Of a stretch of DNA of 64,000 bases, positions 51,809 through 61,427 are shown piece by piece. The DNA is taken from contig NZ_KB907082.1 in NCBI RefSeq assembly GCF_000381765.1, forward strand, positions 62,001-126,000, given 5' to 3'. The notes beneath the pieces are model-generated. The model was given only the letters and a program-made list of their open reading frames with translations. It searched no databases and had not been told where the DNA came from. The DNA is from [Zimmermannella] faecalis ATCC 13722. GTDB lineage: Bacteria > Actinomycetota > Actinomycetes > Actinomycetales > Microbacteriaceae. The stretch's first letter is position 1. Each line of letters starts with the position of its first letter. A program made the translations under genes and the position numbers.

Positions 51809-52819
51809 TTACGCGTCGTCGCCGAGCCACTTGTCGGCGCGGTGCACGGCCGTCACGCGGCGGAACGTGCCCGACCGAGCCCGCAGCACAACCGAGTCGG
51901 TCGTGATGTTGTCGCGCTCGCGATTCACGCCCCGCACGAGGCCACCGTCGGTGACGCCCGTGCAGACGAAGAAGGTGTTGTCGGTGCGCACGAGGTCATC
52001 TGCCGTCAGCACGCGGCCGAGCTCGTGGCCCGCGTTCACCGCGTTGCTGCGCTCCTCGTCGTTCCGCGGGTAGAGGCGGCCCTGCATCACGCCGTCGAGG
52101 CCCTTGATCGCGCACGCGGTGATGATGCCCTCGGGCGTCCCGCCGATGCCGACGCACATGTCGATGCGCCCGTTCTGGAGCGCCGCATTGATGCCGCCAG
52201 CGACGTCGCCGTCGAGCATGAGCTCGGTGCCGGCGCCCGACGCCCGGATGTCCTGAATGAGCTGCTCGTGGCGCGGACGGTCGAGCACGGCGACGGTCAT
52301 GTCTTCGACGTGCTTGCCGAGCGCCTCGGCGAGGGCCGTAATGTTCTCGCCGATCGGCCGCTCGAGATCGATGATGCCCTTTCCCGCGGGGCCCGTGACG
52401 ATCTTCTCCATGTAGAAGACCTCCTTCGGGTTGTACATTGACCCGCGATCGGCAACCGCGATAACGCTGATCGCGTTCTGGCGACCCGCCGCCGTCAGGC
52501 TCGTGCCGTCAATCGGGTCGACCGCGATGTCGCAGAGCGGACCGCGACCGTTGCCGACAACCTCGCCGTTGAACAGCATCGGTGCTTCGTCTTTCTCGCC
52601 CTCACCGATGACGACCTCGCCCTGAAACTCCACGGTCGCGAGGAATTTGCGCATCGCGTCGACGGCCGCACCGTCGGCGGCATTCTTGTTGCCGCGGCCA
52701 ATCCACGGCACCGCCCGAATCGCCGCAGCCTCAGTCGCGCGAACCAGCTCCATTGCGAGGTTGCGATCGGGGTGCTCGATCAGCTCTGCTTCATGACCGG
52801 CTTGGTTGTTTTCGGACAC
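51809..52819 (-). CDS. glpX: Class II fructose-1,6-bisphosphatase GlpX
   Basis: A 336-residue enzyme from GTG 52819 (AAAGGG upstream). GEGEKDEAP at residues 72-80 and the metal site DPIDGT at 101-106 are the family motifs, with GIGGTPEG and GVTDGGLV later. It hydrolyses fructose-1,6-bisphosphate in gluconeogenesis. It diverges from fba, which catalyses the neighbouring step; the shared region of about 150 bp could coordinate them. Confidence 0.95.
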   Translation of the reverse strand: MSENNQAGHEAELIEHPDRNLAMELVRATEAAAIRAVPWIGRGNKNAADGAAVDAMRKFLATVEFQGEVVIGEGEKDEAPMLFNGEVVGNGRGPLCDIAVDPIDGTSLTAAGRQNAISVIAVADRGSMYNPKEVFYMEKIVTGPAGKGIIDLERPIGENITALAEALGKHVEDMTVAVLDRPRHEQLIQDIRASGAGTELMLDGDVAGGINAALQNGRIDMCVGIGGTPEGIITACAIKGLDGVMQGRLYPRNDEERSNAVNAGHELGRVLTADDLVRTDNTFFVCTGVTDGGLVRGVNRERDNITTDSVVLRARSGTFRRVTAVHRADKWLGDDA

Positions 52820-52969
52820 GCTGAACCCTTTCGACGGTGGCAGATCTGCATTCAGCCTACAAGTCTGAAACGAATGCAAGATGACGCCGCACCTGCACGT
52901 CCCGCCCACTCGCGATGGCTACACTGCGAGGGTCGATGATCGGTGCCGATTGACAGTGAAGGAGTCGCT

Positions 52970-53998
52970 ATGCCTATCGCCACACCCGACCAGTATGCCG
53001 AGATGCTCAACCGTGCGAAGGAGGACGGATTCGCCTACCCCGCGATCAACGTCTCGAGTTCGCAAACGATCAATGCCGTGTTGCAGGGCCTGACCGAGGC
53101 GGGGTCTGACGGAATTCTTCAGGTGACGACGGGCGGTGCCGACTACTTCGCCGGGCAGACGCGCACGGCTCGCGCCTCGGGCGCGCTCGCAATGGCCGCC
53201 TTCGCGAAGGAGGTCGCGAAGAACTACCCCATCACCGTCGCGCTCCACACCGACCACTGCCCGAAGAACGCGCTCGACACCTTCGTGCTCCCGCTCATCG
53301 AGGCGTCGGAGGATGCGGTGAAGCGCGGCGAAGAGCCAATCTTCCAGTCGCACATGTGGGATGGCTCGGCGGTGCCGCTCTCCGAGAACCTCGAGATCGC
53401 GAAGGAACTGCTCCCGCGCATCCGCAACAACGGCCAGATCCTCGAGGTCGAGATCGGTGTTGTCGGCGGCGAAGAAGACGGCGTCGCGGCCGAGATCAAC
53501 GACAAGCTCTACACGACGGTCGACGACGTCATCGCGACGGTCGAGGCGCTCGGCCTCGGCGACGAAGGCCGCTACATGGCGGCGCTCACGTTCGGCAACG
53601 TGCACGGCGTCTACAAGCCCGGCAACGTGAAGCTGCGCCCCGAGCTCCTCGCTGAGCTGCAGGCCGGCATCGCCGAGAAGTACGGCACCGGCCCGAAGCC
53701 GCTCGACCTCGTGTTCCACGGCGGCTCGGGTTCGAGCGCCGAAGAGATCGCGACGGCGGTCGGCAACGGCGTCATCAAGATGAACATCGACACGGATACG
53801 CAGTACGCGTTCTCGCGTTCAGTCGCCGACACGGTGCTCAAGAACTACGACGGGTTCCTCAAGGTCGACGGCGAGGTCGGCAACAAGAAGGTCTACGACC
53901 CCCGCTCGTGGGGCAAGAAGGCCGAGACCGCCATGTCGGACCGCGTCATCGAGGCCACGCAGCAGCTCGGCTCGCACGGCAAGTCGCAGTCCATCTAG
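52970..53998 (+). CDS. fba: Class II fructose-bisphosphate aldolase
   Basis: A 342-residue aldolase from ATG 52970, after GAAGGAG. HTDHC at residues 93-97 carries the catalytic Asp95 and zinc ligand His96; GNVHGVYKPGNV and FHGGSGSS supply further zinc and phosphate contacts. It cleaves fructose-1,6-bisphosphate in glycolysis and runs in reverse for gluconeogenesis. One bp separates its stop from the next start. Confidence 0.96.
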   Translation: MPIATPDQYAEMLNRAKEDGFAYPAINVSSSQTINAVLQGLTEAGSDGILQVTTGGADYFAGQTRTARASGALAMAAFAKEVAKNYPITVALHTDHCPKNALDTFVLPLIEASEDAVKRGEEPIFQSHMWDGSAVPLSENLEIAKELLPRIRNNGQILEVEIGVVGGEEDGVAAEINDKLYTTVDDVIATVEALGLGDEGRYMAALTFGNVHGVYKPGNVKLRPELLAELQAGIAEKYGTGPKPLDLVFHGGSGSSAEEIATAVGNGVIKMNIDTDTQYAFSRSVADTVLKNYDGFLKVDGEVGNKKVYDPRSWGKKAETAMSDRVIEATQQLGSHGKSQSI

Positions 53999-53999
53999 C

Positions 54000-54512
54000 G
54001 TGTCGCAGACTCCACCCACCGGGCCCCGCGCTTCCAAGCCGGGGCCCGGTGGCCAATTTTCACCCGAAGAATTGCGTCGCCTGCGGCTCCGCAGCGACCG
54101 CACGATGGGCATCGGCCTGTTTGCGCTCGGCATCTTCGGCACGATCATGCACATGACGTCGGTCGGCGAGCAGGCACTTGTCTCGCAGGTGGTGGTGCTG
54201 TTCGACCAGTTTGGGCTCGGCGCCTACCACCGTCCCTCGGGCCTCGCGGCGATTTCGTGGACCGGCATCGTGCTCCACGTCGTCAACTACGCCGTGTGGC
54301 TCTACGTTGCGGTGCGCCGCTGGCAGGCGCAGAAGTTCGCGCTCTGGTGCGCGGGAGTCGGCGCGGTGTGCGCTCTCGTGATCACGCTCGTCGTCGTGAC
54401 GATGGCGCTGTTCGCGCACCCCGAGATCATCGATTGGCTTGTCGCGGGCGGCGAGCTGCCCGGCGCGTCAACGACGCCGAATCCCACAATGACACCGACA
54501 CCGACGCCGTAA
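54000..54512 (+). CDS. Small membrane protein downstream of fba
   Basis: A 170-residue protein. Proline-rich start, then four spans (about 34-54, 58-75, 84-103, 113-135), and a Thr-Pro repeat tail (TTPNPTMTPTPTP). Unknown actinobacterial family (DUF6264-like by general pattern). GTG 54000 follows the fba stop by 1 bp, so it is cotranscribed. Confidence 0.75.
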   Translation: MSQTPPTGPRASKPGPGGQFSPEELRRLRLRSDRTMGIGLFALGIFGTIMHMTSVGEQALVSQVVVLFDQFGLGAYHRPSGLAAISWTGIVLHVVNYAVWLYVAVRRWQAQKFALWCAGVGAVCALVITLVVVTMALFAHPEIIDWLVAGGELPGASTTPNPTMTPTPTP

Positions 54513-54518
54513 CCACGC

Positions 54519-54527
54519 TTATCCACA
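54519..54527 (+). other. DnaA-box-like sequence upstream of xseA
   Basis: TTATCCACA is a perfect match to the classic DnaA-box consensus. A single copy stands alone about 100 bp upstream of xseA, so it is not an origin; a regulatory role is possible but unproven. Confidence 0.4.
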
Positions 54528-54628
54528 GCGCTCCGCGCGCCCGGCTGTGGCCGCGTATCCTCGTCATGCGCCGCGTCTCGGCTCCACGACGGCCCGGCCA
54601 CACATCTCTCGAAGGCAGGTGAACTCGC

Positions 54629-55840
54629 TTGGCGGCGAACCAGTCAACCCCCGAGACCCCGTTTCAGGTGTCGTATATCTCGCAGGCGATCCACGACTGG
54701 GTCGCGAAGCTCGGCAGTGCCTGGGTCGAGGGCGAGCTCACGAGCTACGACATTCGCGGCGGTCACGCCTACGCGAAGATCCGCGACCTCGAGCAGGACG
54801 CCTCGCTGTCGATCGTGATGTGGCGGTCGGTGCGCGAGCGCCTCACCGAACAGTTCAAGAAGGGCGACCGCGTCATCATCAACGCGAAGCCCGACGTGTG
54901 GGTCAAGGGCGGCTCGCTCTCACTGCAGGTGTACGACATGCGCCACGTCGGCATCGGCACGCTGCTCGAGCAGCTCGAGCGGCTGCGTCGCAAGCTAGGC
55001 GAGGAGGGGCTGTTCAACCTCGACCGTAAGCGCCGGCTGCCGTTCCTCCCGAATCGCATCGGGCTCATCACGGGCCGCGATTCCGACGCCGAAAAGGATG
55101 TGCGCCGCAACGCCGAGCTGCGGTGGCCGGCCGTGCAGTTCCGCACCGAGTACGCGCGCGTGCAGGGCGATAGCGCCGCCGCCGAGGTCGTCGCGGCGCT
55201 CCGGCTGCTCGACGATGACCCCGAGGTCGACGTCATCATCATCGCGCGCGGCGGCGGCGACTTCCTGCACCTGCTGCCCTTCAGCGACGAGACGCTCGTG
55301 CGGGCCGCGGCGGCCGCGAACACCCCGATCGTGAGCGCGATCGGGCACGAGGCCGACCGCCCAATTCTTGACGAGGTCGCCGACCTGCGCGCCTCGACGC
55401 CGACCGACGCCGCGAAGCGGGTCGTGCCCGACGTTGCCGAGCAGCTCGACCTCGTCTCGCAGCTGCGCGCGCGCATCCGCCGCCACCTCACCGACCTCGT
55501 GCGGGTCGAGGGGCGTCGCTTCGAAGACCTGCGGTCGCGGCCGGCCCTCGCGAACCCGAGCTGGATGATCGACCAGCGCGGCGACGAAGTCGGCCGCTAC
55601 GCGACTCGCGCAAATGAGCTCATGGACTGGCACCTGCGGCGCTTCGACGACCAGGTCACGGGTCTCGGCCACCGACTCGCGGCGCTGTCGCCGCTCGGTA
55701 CGCTGCAGCGCGGCTACGCCATTGTCGAACGAGTCGACGGCGACTCCCCCGGCGTCATCGCCGCGACCGGCCAGGTCGAATCCGGCGCGAAACTCAATAT
55801 CCGTGTCACCGACGGCAGAATCGAGGCAACCGTAGAATGA
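54629..55840 (+). CDS. xseA: Exodeoxyribonuclease VII large subunit
   Basis: A 403-residue nuclease subunit from TTG 54629. The N-terminal OB fold has SQAIHDWVAKLGSAWVEGELT and a KPDVWVKGGSLSLQV strand. The catalytic part has NRIGLITGRDSDAEKD, the acidic VDVIIIARGGGDF, and GHEADRPILDEVADLRASTPTDAA. The C-terminus is a helical region that binds XseB copies. ExoVII degrades single-stranded DNA to oligonucleotides in mismatch repair and other pathways. Confidence 0.95.
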   Translation: MAANQSTPETPFQVSYISQAIHDWVAKLGSAWVEGELTSYDIRGGHAYAKIRDLEQDASLSIVMWRSVRERLTEQFKKGDRVIINAKPDVWVKGGSLSLQVYDMRHVGIGTLLEQLERLRRKLGEEGLFNLDRKRRLPFLPNRIGLITGRDSDAEKDVRRNAELRWPAVQFRTEYARVQGDSAAAEVVAALRLLDDDPEVDVIIIARGGGDFLHLLPFSDETLVRAAAAANTPIVSAIGHEADRPILDEVADLRASTPTDAAKRVVPDVAEQLDLVSQLRARIRRHLTDLVRVEGRRFEDLRSRPALANPSWMIDQRGDEVGRYATRANELMDWHLRRFDDQVTGLGHRLAALSPLGTLQRGYAIVERVDGDSPGVIAATGQVESGAKLNIRVTDGRIEATVE

Positions 55841-56133
55841 GCAGCATGGCCGAATCGCAGCCAGCAGGCAGCCCGACAGCAGACCAACAGCACCCCGGCA
55901 GTGGGTCGACTGAACCGACCCCGGTCTCGGAGCTGAGCTTCGAACAGGCCCGAGACGAACTCGCGCTCGTGGTGCAGTCGCTCGAACAGGGCTCGCAGTC
56001 GCTCGAAGACTCGCTGCGCCTGTGGGAACGGGGCGAAGCACTCGCCGGCCGGTGCGAGCACTGGCTCAAGGGCGCGCGCGAGCGCCTCGAACGCGCCCGC
56101 GAGGCGAACGACCCCGAAGCTGCCGAGGAGTAG
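55837..56133 (+). CDS. xseB: Exodeoxyribonuclease VII small subunit
   Basis: A 98-residue protein. A disordered, Pro/Gln-rich head precedes the standard two-helix unit: LSFEQARDELALVVQSLEQGSQSLEDSLRLWERGEAL (given in pieces, residues about 30-66) and HWLKGARERLERAR. Start ATG 55837 overlaps the xseA stop by 4 bp, coupling the two subunits. Confidence 0.93.
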   Translation: MSSMAESQPAGSPTADQQHPGSGSTEPTPVSELSFEQARDELALVVQSLEQGSQSLEDSLRLWERGEALAGRCEHWLKGARERLERAREANDPEAAEE

Positions 56134-56136
56134 CGC

Positions 56137-56793
56137 TTGGCCGACCTCCCCAACGAATCCCGCGTCGTCGCCGAACTCGGCCGGCCTGAGACGCCCGAAG
56201 AGACCGCCGCCCGCAAAGCGGAATCGTCGCGCAAGTACCGTCAGCGCAAGACCGTCCAGAACCTCATCGCCGCACTCGGCGTGAGCGTCGCGCTCATGGC
56301 CGTCATGATCCTCGTCGTGCCGCGCGACGACCAGGAGCAGCTGCCCGACATCGACTACACGCAGGCCGCCGCCGAGGCGCAGCCGCAGTTCGAGGTTGAG
56401 CTCGTGGTGCCGGAGCTCGGCGACGACTGGCAGTCGAACGGTACCGAGATTCGCACCGGAAACGACGACGTCACCGAGTGGTACATCGGGCTGCTGAAGA
56501 TCGAGAACGACCGCGCCGACGAGTTCGTTGGCGTCCGCCAGGCCGTGAACGCGAACGACACCTGGACGTATAGTAAGGTCGGCAACCGCACGCCCACCGG
56601 CACGACCAACGTCGGCGGCATCACGTGGGACGAGTACGACTACACCGACCTCGACCGTGAGGATGCGGGCAATAACCGGTACGTGCTCGTCGCGACGCGC
56701 GCAGGGTCGACCTATATCGTGTTCGGCTCGGGCTCGATCGAGTCGGTGCAGGAGGTCGCGAGTTCGATCGCCGACCAAATTCCGGCTGAGTAG
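56137..56793 (+). CDS. DUF4245 family membrane-anchored protein
   Basis: A 218-residue protein. A charged cytoplasmic N-terminus (RKAESSRKYRQRKT) is followed by one span (about 42-60, LIAALGVSVALMAVMILVV) and an extracytoplasmic domain with NVGGITWDEYDYTD. DUF4245 is an actinobacterial family often next to xseB and glpX. TTG 56137, four bases after the xseB stop. Function unknown. Confidence 0.85.
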   Translation: MADLPNESRVVAELGRPETPEETAARKAESSRKYRQRKTVQNLIAALGVSVALMAVMILVVPRDDQEQLPDIDYTQAAAEAQPQFEVELVVPELGDDWQSNGTEIRTGNDDVTEWYIGLLKIENDRADEFVGVRQAVNANDTWTYSKVGNRTPTGTTNVGGITWDEYDYTDLDREDAGNNRYVLVATRAGSTYIVFGSGSIESVQEVASSIADQIPAE

Positions 56794-56821
56794 TCGGCGC
56801 CCGACCGACTCACCACACGAA

Positions 56822-56867
56822 CGAAGAAGCCGGCCGGCCCGCGAATGCGGGCCGGCCGGCTTCTTCG
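56822..56867. terminator. Bidirectional terminator
   Basis: A perfect 21-bp stem (56822-56842 with 56847-56867) and a 4-nt GAAT loop between convergent stops. Its ends are CGAAGAAGCC and GGCTTCTTCG, giving a short T-rich stretch on both strands. Confidence 0.9.
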
Positions 56868-56876
56868 ATGCACGCC

Positions 56877-58280
56877 CTACAGGTTCGGCGTCGTCATCTT
56901 CAGCACGTCGAGCTTCGCGTCGAGTTCAGCCTCGGTGATCTCACCGCGCTCGACAAAGCCAAGGTCGATGACCGCCTGGCGCACCGTCACCTTGCTCGCG
57001 ACGGCGTGCTTCGCGACCTTCGCCGCGGCCTCGTAGCCGATCACGCGGTTGAGCGGCGTCACGATCGAGGGCGACGACTCCGCGAGGTCGCGCGCGTGCT
57101 CGACGTTCGCCTCGAGGCCCTCGATGGTCTTGTCGGCGAGCACCCGCACCGAGTTCGCGAGCAGGCGGATCGACTCGAGCAGCACGGTGCCCATGAGCGG
57201 GATCTGCACGTTGAGCTCGAACGAGCCCGAGGCGCCACCGAACGCGATCGCCGCGTCGTTGCCGATGATGCGCGAGGCGACCATGAGCACCGCCTCGGGG
57301 ATCACGGGGTTCACCTTGCCGGGCATGATCGACGAGCCCGGCTGGAGGTCGGGAATCGCGATCTCGCCGAGGCCTGTGTTCGGGCCCGAGCCCATCCACC
57401 GCAGATCGTTGTTGATCTTCACGAGCGACACCGCGATCGTGCGCAGCGCGCCCGAGGCCTCCACGAGCCCGTCGCGGGCGCCCTGGGCCTCAAAGTGGTC
57501 GGCGGCCTCGTGCAGCGGCAGGCCAGTGTTCGAGGCGAGCTCGGCAATGACCTGCTCCGAGAAGCCGGCCGGCGTGTTGATGCCCGTACCGGTGGCGGTG
57601 CCGCCGAGGGGCACCTCGGCGACGCGCTCGATCGTCGCGTTCACGCGGTCGACACCAAGGCGGAGCTGGCGGGCGTAGCCGCCGAACTCCTGGCCGAGGG
57701 TGACGGGGGTGGCGTCCATGAGGTGCGTGCGGCCCGCCTTCACGGCGTCCTTCCACAGCTCCGCCTTCGCCTCGAGTGCGCCGGCGAGGTGCTCGAGCGC
57801 CGGCACGAGCTCCTCGAGGAGTGCACCGGTGACCGCGACGTGGGCCGAGGTCGGGAAGACGTCGTTCGACGACTGCGACGCGTTCACGTGGTCGTTCGGG
57901 TGCACCTGCTCGCCGAGCGATGCCGACGCGAGGGTCGCGAGCACCTCGTTCATGTTCATGTTCGAGCTCGTGCCCGACCCGGTCTGGTAGACGTCGATCG
58001 GGAACTGGTCGAGGTGCTGGCCGCCGATGATCTCCTCGGCCGCGGCCACGATCGCCTTGGCACGGCCACCGTCGACGATGCCGAGCTTCTCGTTCACGAT
58101 CGCGGCGGCGCGCTTGATCTGCGCGAGCGCGATGATCTGCCGGTCTTCGAGGCGGCTGCCCGAGATCGGGAAGTTCTCGACGGCGCGCTGCGTCTGGGCC
58201 GCGTAGAGCGCGTTCTTCGGAACTCGCACCTCGCCCATCGTGTCGTGCTCGATCCGGTACTCGGTCTCGGGGGTGTTCAC
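56877..58280 (-). CDS. fumC: Class II fumarate hydratase
   Basis: A 467-residue enzyme. Family signature [11 protein letters not shown] lies near the middle-to-end, [14 protein letters not shown] and [12 protein letters not shown] form the substrate site, and [18 protein letters not shown] is also diagnostic. It interconverts fumarate and malate in the TCA cycle. GTG 58280 and GTG 58283 are adjacent candidate starts after AAAGG; GTG 58301 is less likely because it overlaps that site. Confidence 0.95.
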   Translation of the reverse strand: MNTPETEYRIEHDTMGEVRVPKNALYAAQTQRAVENFPISGSRLEDRQIIALAQIKRAAAIVNEKLGIVDGGRAKAIVAAAEEIIGGQHLDQFPIDVYQTGSGTSSNMNMNEVLATLASASLGEQVHPNDHVNASQSSNDVFPTSAHVAVTGALLEELVPALEHLAGALEAKAELWKDAVKAGRTHLMDATPVTLGQEFGGYARQLRLGVDRVNATIERVAEVPLGGTATGTGINTPAGFSEQVIAELASNTGLPLHEAADHFEAQGARDGLVEASGALRTIAVSLVKINNDLRWMGSGPNTGLGEIAIPDLQPGSSIMPGKVNPVIPEAVLMVASRIIGNDAAIAFGGASGSFELNVQIPLMGTVLLESIRLLANSVRVLADKTIEGLEANVEHARDLAESSPSIVTPLNRVIGYEAAAKVAKHAVASKVTVRQAVIDLGFVERGEITEAELDAKLDVLKMTTPNL

Positions 58281-58352
58281 CACGTGTGTGCCTTTCTCCA
58301 CGGCGAAAATTCGACCTCCTCAGCCTAGTTGACGGGCGGGATCACGGGCTGG

Positions 58353-58808
58353 TTACTTGCCAGACGCCCACCAGACCGCCGCGACCCAGAATCCGAGCAG
58401 CAGCCAGGGGCCGAAGGCGAGCTGCGCATCCCGCCGCCGCGTGCGCACGAGCACAATAAGCGCCGCGAGGCCACCCGAGGCGAAGGCGATCACGAGCCCG
58501 AGCGCCGCATTCACTGGCCCGACGAGCCCGAGTCCGATCGCGAGCGGCACCGCGAGCTTCACGTCGCCGAGGCCGAGCCCTGCGACCACCGCGAAGAGCC
58601 CGAACAGCACGAGCGCTGCGGCACCCGCCACAACGCCCGCGGTCGGGAAAGACCCGGTCGTCGCCCAGTCGACGACAAGACCCACCAGGCCCGCGATCCA
58701 GCCCGGCAGGGTCCAGACGTTCGGCAGCCGATGCTCGCGCAGATCTGCAGCAACAAGCGGCCCCGTGGCCACGGCGAAGTACGCGATGACGACGACGCTC
58801 CCCCACAT
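58353..58808 (-). CDS. A24 family prepilin peptidase
   Basis: A 151-residue membrane protease from ATG 58808. The two active-site Asp residues are seen in AADLREHRLPNVWTLP and GLGLGDVKLAVPLA. Multiple spans fill the rest. It cleaves or methylates type IV or Tad-like pilin precursors, but no pilin genes are in the window. A TadV/CpaA-size protein lacking the N-methylation domain of PilD. Confidence 0.88.
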   Translation of the reverse strand: MWGSVVVIAYFAVATGPLVAADLREHRLPNVWTLPGWIAGLVGLVVDWATTGSFPTAGVVAGAAALVLFGLFAVVAGLGLGDVKLAVPLAIGLGLVGPVNAALGLVIAFASGGLAALIVLVRTRRRDAQLAFGPWLLLGFWVAAVWWASGK

Positions 58809-58847
58809 ACGTCCGAGCGTAGGCGCCCACACGAATCGGCCGCCGAG

Positions 58848-58856
58848 TTGTCCACA
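58848..58856 (+). other. DnaA-box-like sequence
   Basis: TTGTCCACA matches the high-GC actinobacterial form of the DnaA box. It is isolated, between the prepilin peptidase start and the phoH stop, and may be coincidental. Confidence 0.35.
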
Positions 58857-58901
58857 GGCACACGGCGGCCGATTCGAGTCGTTACGAAGTCGCGGGCCCG
58901 G

Positions 58902-60293
58902 CTAGAAGTTGTAGTCCTCGAGCAGGTCGGTCACGAGCGCCGCGATTTCGCTGCGCTCCGAGCGCGTGAGCGTGATGTGCCCGAACAGCCGGTGCCCCTT
59001 CAGCGTCTCGATCACCGAGGCGATGCCGTCGTGACGCCCGACCCGCAGGTTGTCGCGCTGAGCGACGTCGTGGGTGAGCACGACCTTCGAGTTCTGTCCG
59101 ATGCGCGAGAGCATCGTGAGCAGCACGTTGCGCTCGAGCGACTGCGCCTCGTCGACGATCACGAACGCGTCGTGCAGCGACCGGCCTCGGATGTGCGTGA
59201 GCGGGAGGACCTCAAGCATGTTGCGACCGATCACCTCGTCGATGACGTTGTCCGACACGATCGAAGACAGCGCGTCGTAGACCGCCTGCCCCCACGGGCT
59301 CATCTTCTCGTCGGCGTCACCCGGCAGGTAGCCGAGCTCCTGCCCGCCCACCGCGTAGAGCGGACGGAAAACCATGATCTTGCGCTGCAGCTGCCGCTCG
59401 AGCACGTGCTCAAGCCCCGCCGCGAGCGCGAGCGCCGACTTCCCGGTGCCCGCCCGACCGCCAAGCGAGACGATGCCGACCGTCGGGTCCATGAGCAGGT
59501 CCATCGCGAGCCGCTGCTCGGCCGAGCGGCCGTGCAGGCCGAACACGTCGCGGTCGCCGCGCACGAGGCGCACCTTGCCGGGTTCGACGACGCGGCCGAG
59601 GGCCGAACCGCGCTCGGAGCTGATCACGAGCGAGGTGTTCACCGGGTGCGCCGCGACCTCGTCGGTCTCGAGTTCCTCGGCGTCGTAGAGGGTGCCCATG
59701 TCGTCGGCGCCGAGGGCAAGCTGCCCAAGCCCCGTGTAGCCGGTGTCGCGCGCGAGCTCGTGCCGGTACTCGTCCGCCGCCATGCCGATTGCGGAGGCCT
59801 TGACGCGCATCGGGGTGTCCTTTGACACGACCGTGACGTGCGCGCCCTCGGAGGCGAGGTTCGCCGCGACCGCGAGGATGCGCGTGTCGTTGTCGCCCTG
59901 CTGCATGCCGCTCGGGAGGATCTGCTGATTCGAGTGGTTCAGCTCGACGCGGATCGTGCCGCCCTGCTCGCCGACCGGCATCGGCAGGTCGAGCCGCCCA
60001 TACTCAACGCGAAGCTTGTCGAGCAGTCGCAGCGACTGGCGGGCGAAGTAGCCGATCTCGGGGTCGTGGCGCTTCTTCTCGAGCTCGGTGACGACGACGA
60101 TCGGAATCACGACCTCGTGCTCCTCGAAGCGGAACATCGCGCGCGGGTCGCTGAGCAAGACCGAGGTGTCGAGCACGTAGGTGCGCACCGCGACCCGATC
60201 GCCCGTCTCACCCCCGCCCTGCGGCTCGCGCTGCGCATCCGTTGCCGCTGCGTTCGTGTCGTCGAGGTGTTCGGGAATGGTGGTGCTGGTCAC
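58902..60293 (-). CDS. PhoH family protein with PIN domain (PhoH2)
   Basis: A 463-residue fusion from GTG 60293 (GAGGAGCG upstream). Residues about 37-180 form a PIN ribonuclease domain ([11 protein letters not shown] with Asp42). The C-terminal half is a PhoH ATPase with Walker [13 protein letters not shown] and Walker [10 protein letters not shown]. PhoH2 proteins are RNA helicase-nucleases in mycobacteria and relatives. Monocistronic by position. Confidence 0.92.
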   Translation of the reverse strand: MTSTTIPEHLDDTNAAATDAQREPQGGGETGDRVAVRTYVLDTSVLLSDPRAMFRFEEHEVVIPIVVVTELEKKRHDPEIGYFARQSLRLLDKLRVEYGRLDLPMPVGEQGGTIRVELNHSNQQILPSGMQQGDNDTRILAVAANLASEGAHVTVVSKDTPMRVKASAIGMAADEYRHELARDTGYTGLGQLALGADDMGTLYDAEELETDEVAAHPVNTSLVISSERGSALGRVVEPGKVRLVRGDRDVFGLHGRSAEQRLAMDLLMDPTVGIVSLGGRAGTGKSALALAAGLEHVLERQLQRKIMVFRPLYAVGGQELGYLPGDADEKMSPWGQAVYDALSSIVSDNVIDEVIGRNMLEVLPLTHIRGRSLHDAFVIVDEAQSLERNVLLTMLSRIGQNSKVVLTHDVAQRDNLRVGRHDGIASVIETLKGHRLFGHITLTRSERSEIAALVTDLLEDYNF

Positions 60294-60574
60294 GGAATTC
60301 GCTCCTCGCCGAGCGGGTGCTCGTTGCTGGTGCGAAACGGCCACGGGGGTTACGACGCGAACTTATGTGGCCGCCTCGATCAGGACGCATACCTGATACC
60401 TGCAACCTACGCCGAGGCGGCTCGACAACGCGGTAGCCGAGGGCAGTTCTTCGAGGTCATTGCCGGTTCGTCACCGGAAGTTCATCTGCGGCGTTACTGG
60501 TGTGACGCAAGTGACGGATGTTGTGCTCACGACGGCAAAACCATCACCAAAGTTGCAACCCGCGCTTGAGGGTT
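60294..60574. other. Non-coding region between uppS and phoH
   Basis: About 280 bp with no convincing gene on either strand. It should hold the phoH promoter. A short tandem CAGGTAT repeat reads on the minus strand near 60388-60402, upstream of phoH. No tRNA or stable RNA structure was recognised. Confidence 0.4.
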
Positions 60575-60598
60575 CCGGCGTGTCGGCCGACACGCCGG
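60575..60598 (-). terminator. Palindromic hairpin at the uppS stop
   Basis: CCGGCGTGTCGG followed by its exact complement forms a 24-bp perfect palindrome directly past the uppS stop codon at 60600. A likely terminator, though no clear U run follows. Confidence 0.65.
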
Positions 60599-60599
60599 C

Positions 60600-61388
60600 C
60601 TATTTGCCGTAGCGGCGCTCGCGCTTCGCGAAGTCGCGCAGGGCGCGGAGGAAATCGATCTCGCGCAGGTCGGGACCGAGCGCCTCGACGAAGTAAAACT
60701 CGGAGTGCGCGGCCTGCCAGAGCATGAAGTCACTGAGCCGCTGCTCCCCCGACGTGCGAATCATGAGGTCGGGGTCGGGTTGACCACCGGTGTAGAGGTG
60801 TTCGCCGATCATCTCGGGCGTGAGGATGTCGGCGAGCTCCTGGATGCTCCCGCCCGAGTCGGCGTGCCCCTGCACGATCGAGCGCATCGCCTCGACGATC
60901 TCGTTGCGCCCGCCGTAGCCGATTGCGAGGTTGACGTGCGGCCCGCGCGCCTCGCGCGTCGACGCCTCGACCCGCTCGAGCGTCGATGCGAGTTCGGGGG
61001 CGAGCCCCTCGGTCGACCCGACGTGCTGCACTTGGAATCGCCCGGCCTCGGCGATCTCGTCGGCGAGCAGGCCGATGATCACCATGAGTTCGCGCAGCTC
61101 GTCGGGCGAGCGGCTCGTGAGGTTGTCGCGCGAAAGCAGGTAGAGCGTGACGGTGCCGACATGGGCACGGTCGCACCACCGCAGAAACTCGATCATCTTT
61201 GCGGCGCCGGCGCGGTGCCCCGCGGCGGCGTCCTCGAGTCCGAGCTGCTTCGCCCAGCGCCGATTCCCGTCGATGATCATCGCGAGGTGATTCGGGCGGG
61301 TTTGCGTGCGCTGCAGGGAGTTCCACAGCCGACGCGCGTACAGCCGATACAGGAAGGCTGGGATGCGCACGACGGTTTTGCGATTCAC
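60600..61388 (-). CDS. uppS: Isoprenyl diphosphate synthase (cis-prenyltransferase)
   Basis: A 262-residue enzyme from GTG 61388. The catalytic Asp40 is in AMIIDGNRRWAKQ, RAGAAKMIEFLRWC follows, and the C-terminal DLMIRTSGEQRLSDF is the diphosphate-binding signature. It makes the polyprenyl carrier for peptidoglycan synthesis. Actinobacteria may have two such enzymes of different chain length, so the exact product is uncertain. Confidence 0.92.
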   Translation of the reverse strand: MNRKTVVRIPAFLYRLYARRLWNSLQRTQTRPNHLAMIIDGNRRWAKQLGLEDAAAGHRAGAAKMIEFLRWCDRAHVGTVTLYLLSRDNLTSRSPDELRELMVIIGLLADEIAEAGRFQVQHVGSTEGLAPELASTLERVEASTREARGPHVNLAIGYGGRNEIVEAMRSIVQGHADSGGSIQELADILTPEMIGEHLYTGGQPDPDLMIRTSGEQRLSDFMLWQAAHSEFYFVEALGPDLREIDFLRALRDFAKRERRYGK

Positions 61389-61427
61389 ACCCGTCAATCT
61401 AGTGCACCGCGTACGATCGGGAGCGTG

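Noticed and set aside
54519-58856. DnaA-box matches as a replication origin
   Set aside because: Only two isolated boxes over 4 kb, no AT-rich region, and no dnaA, dnaN or gyrB nearby.
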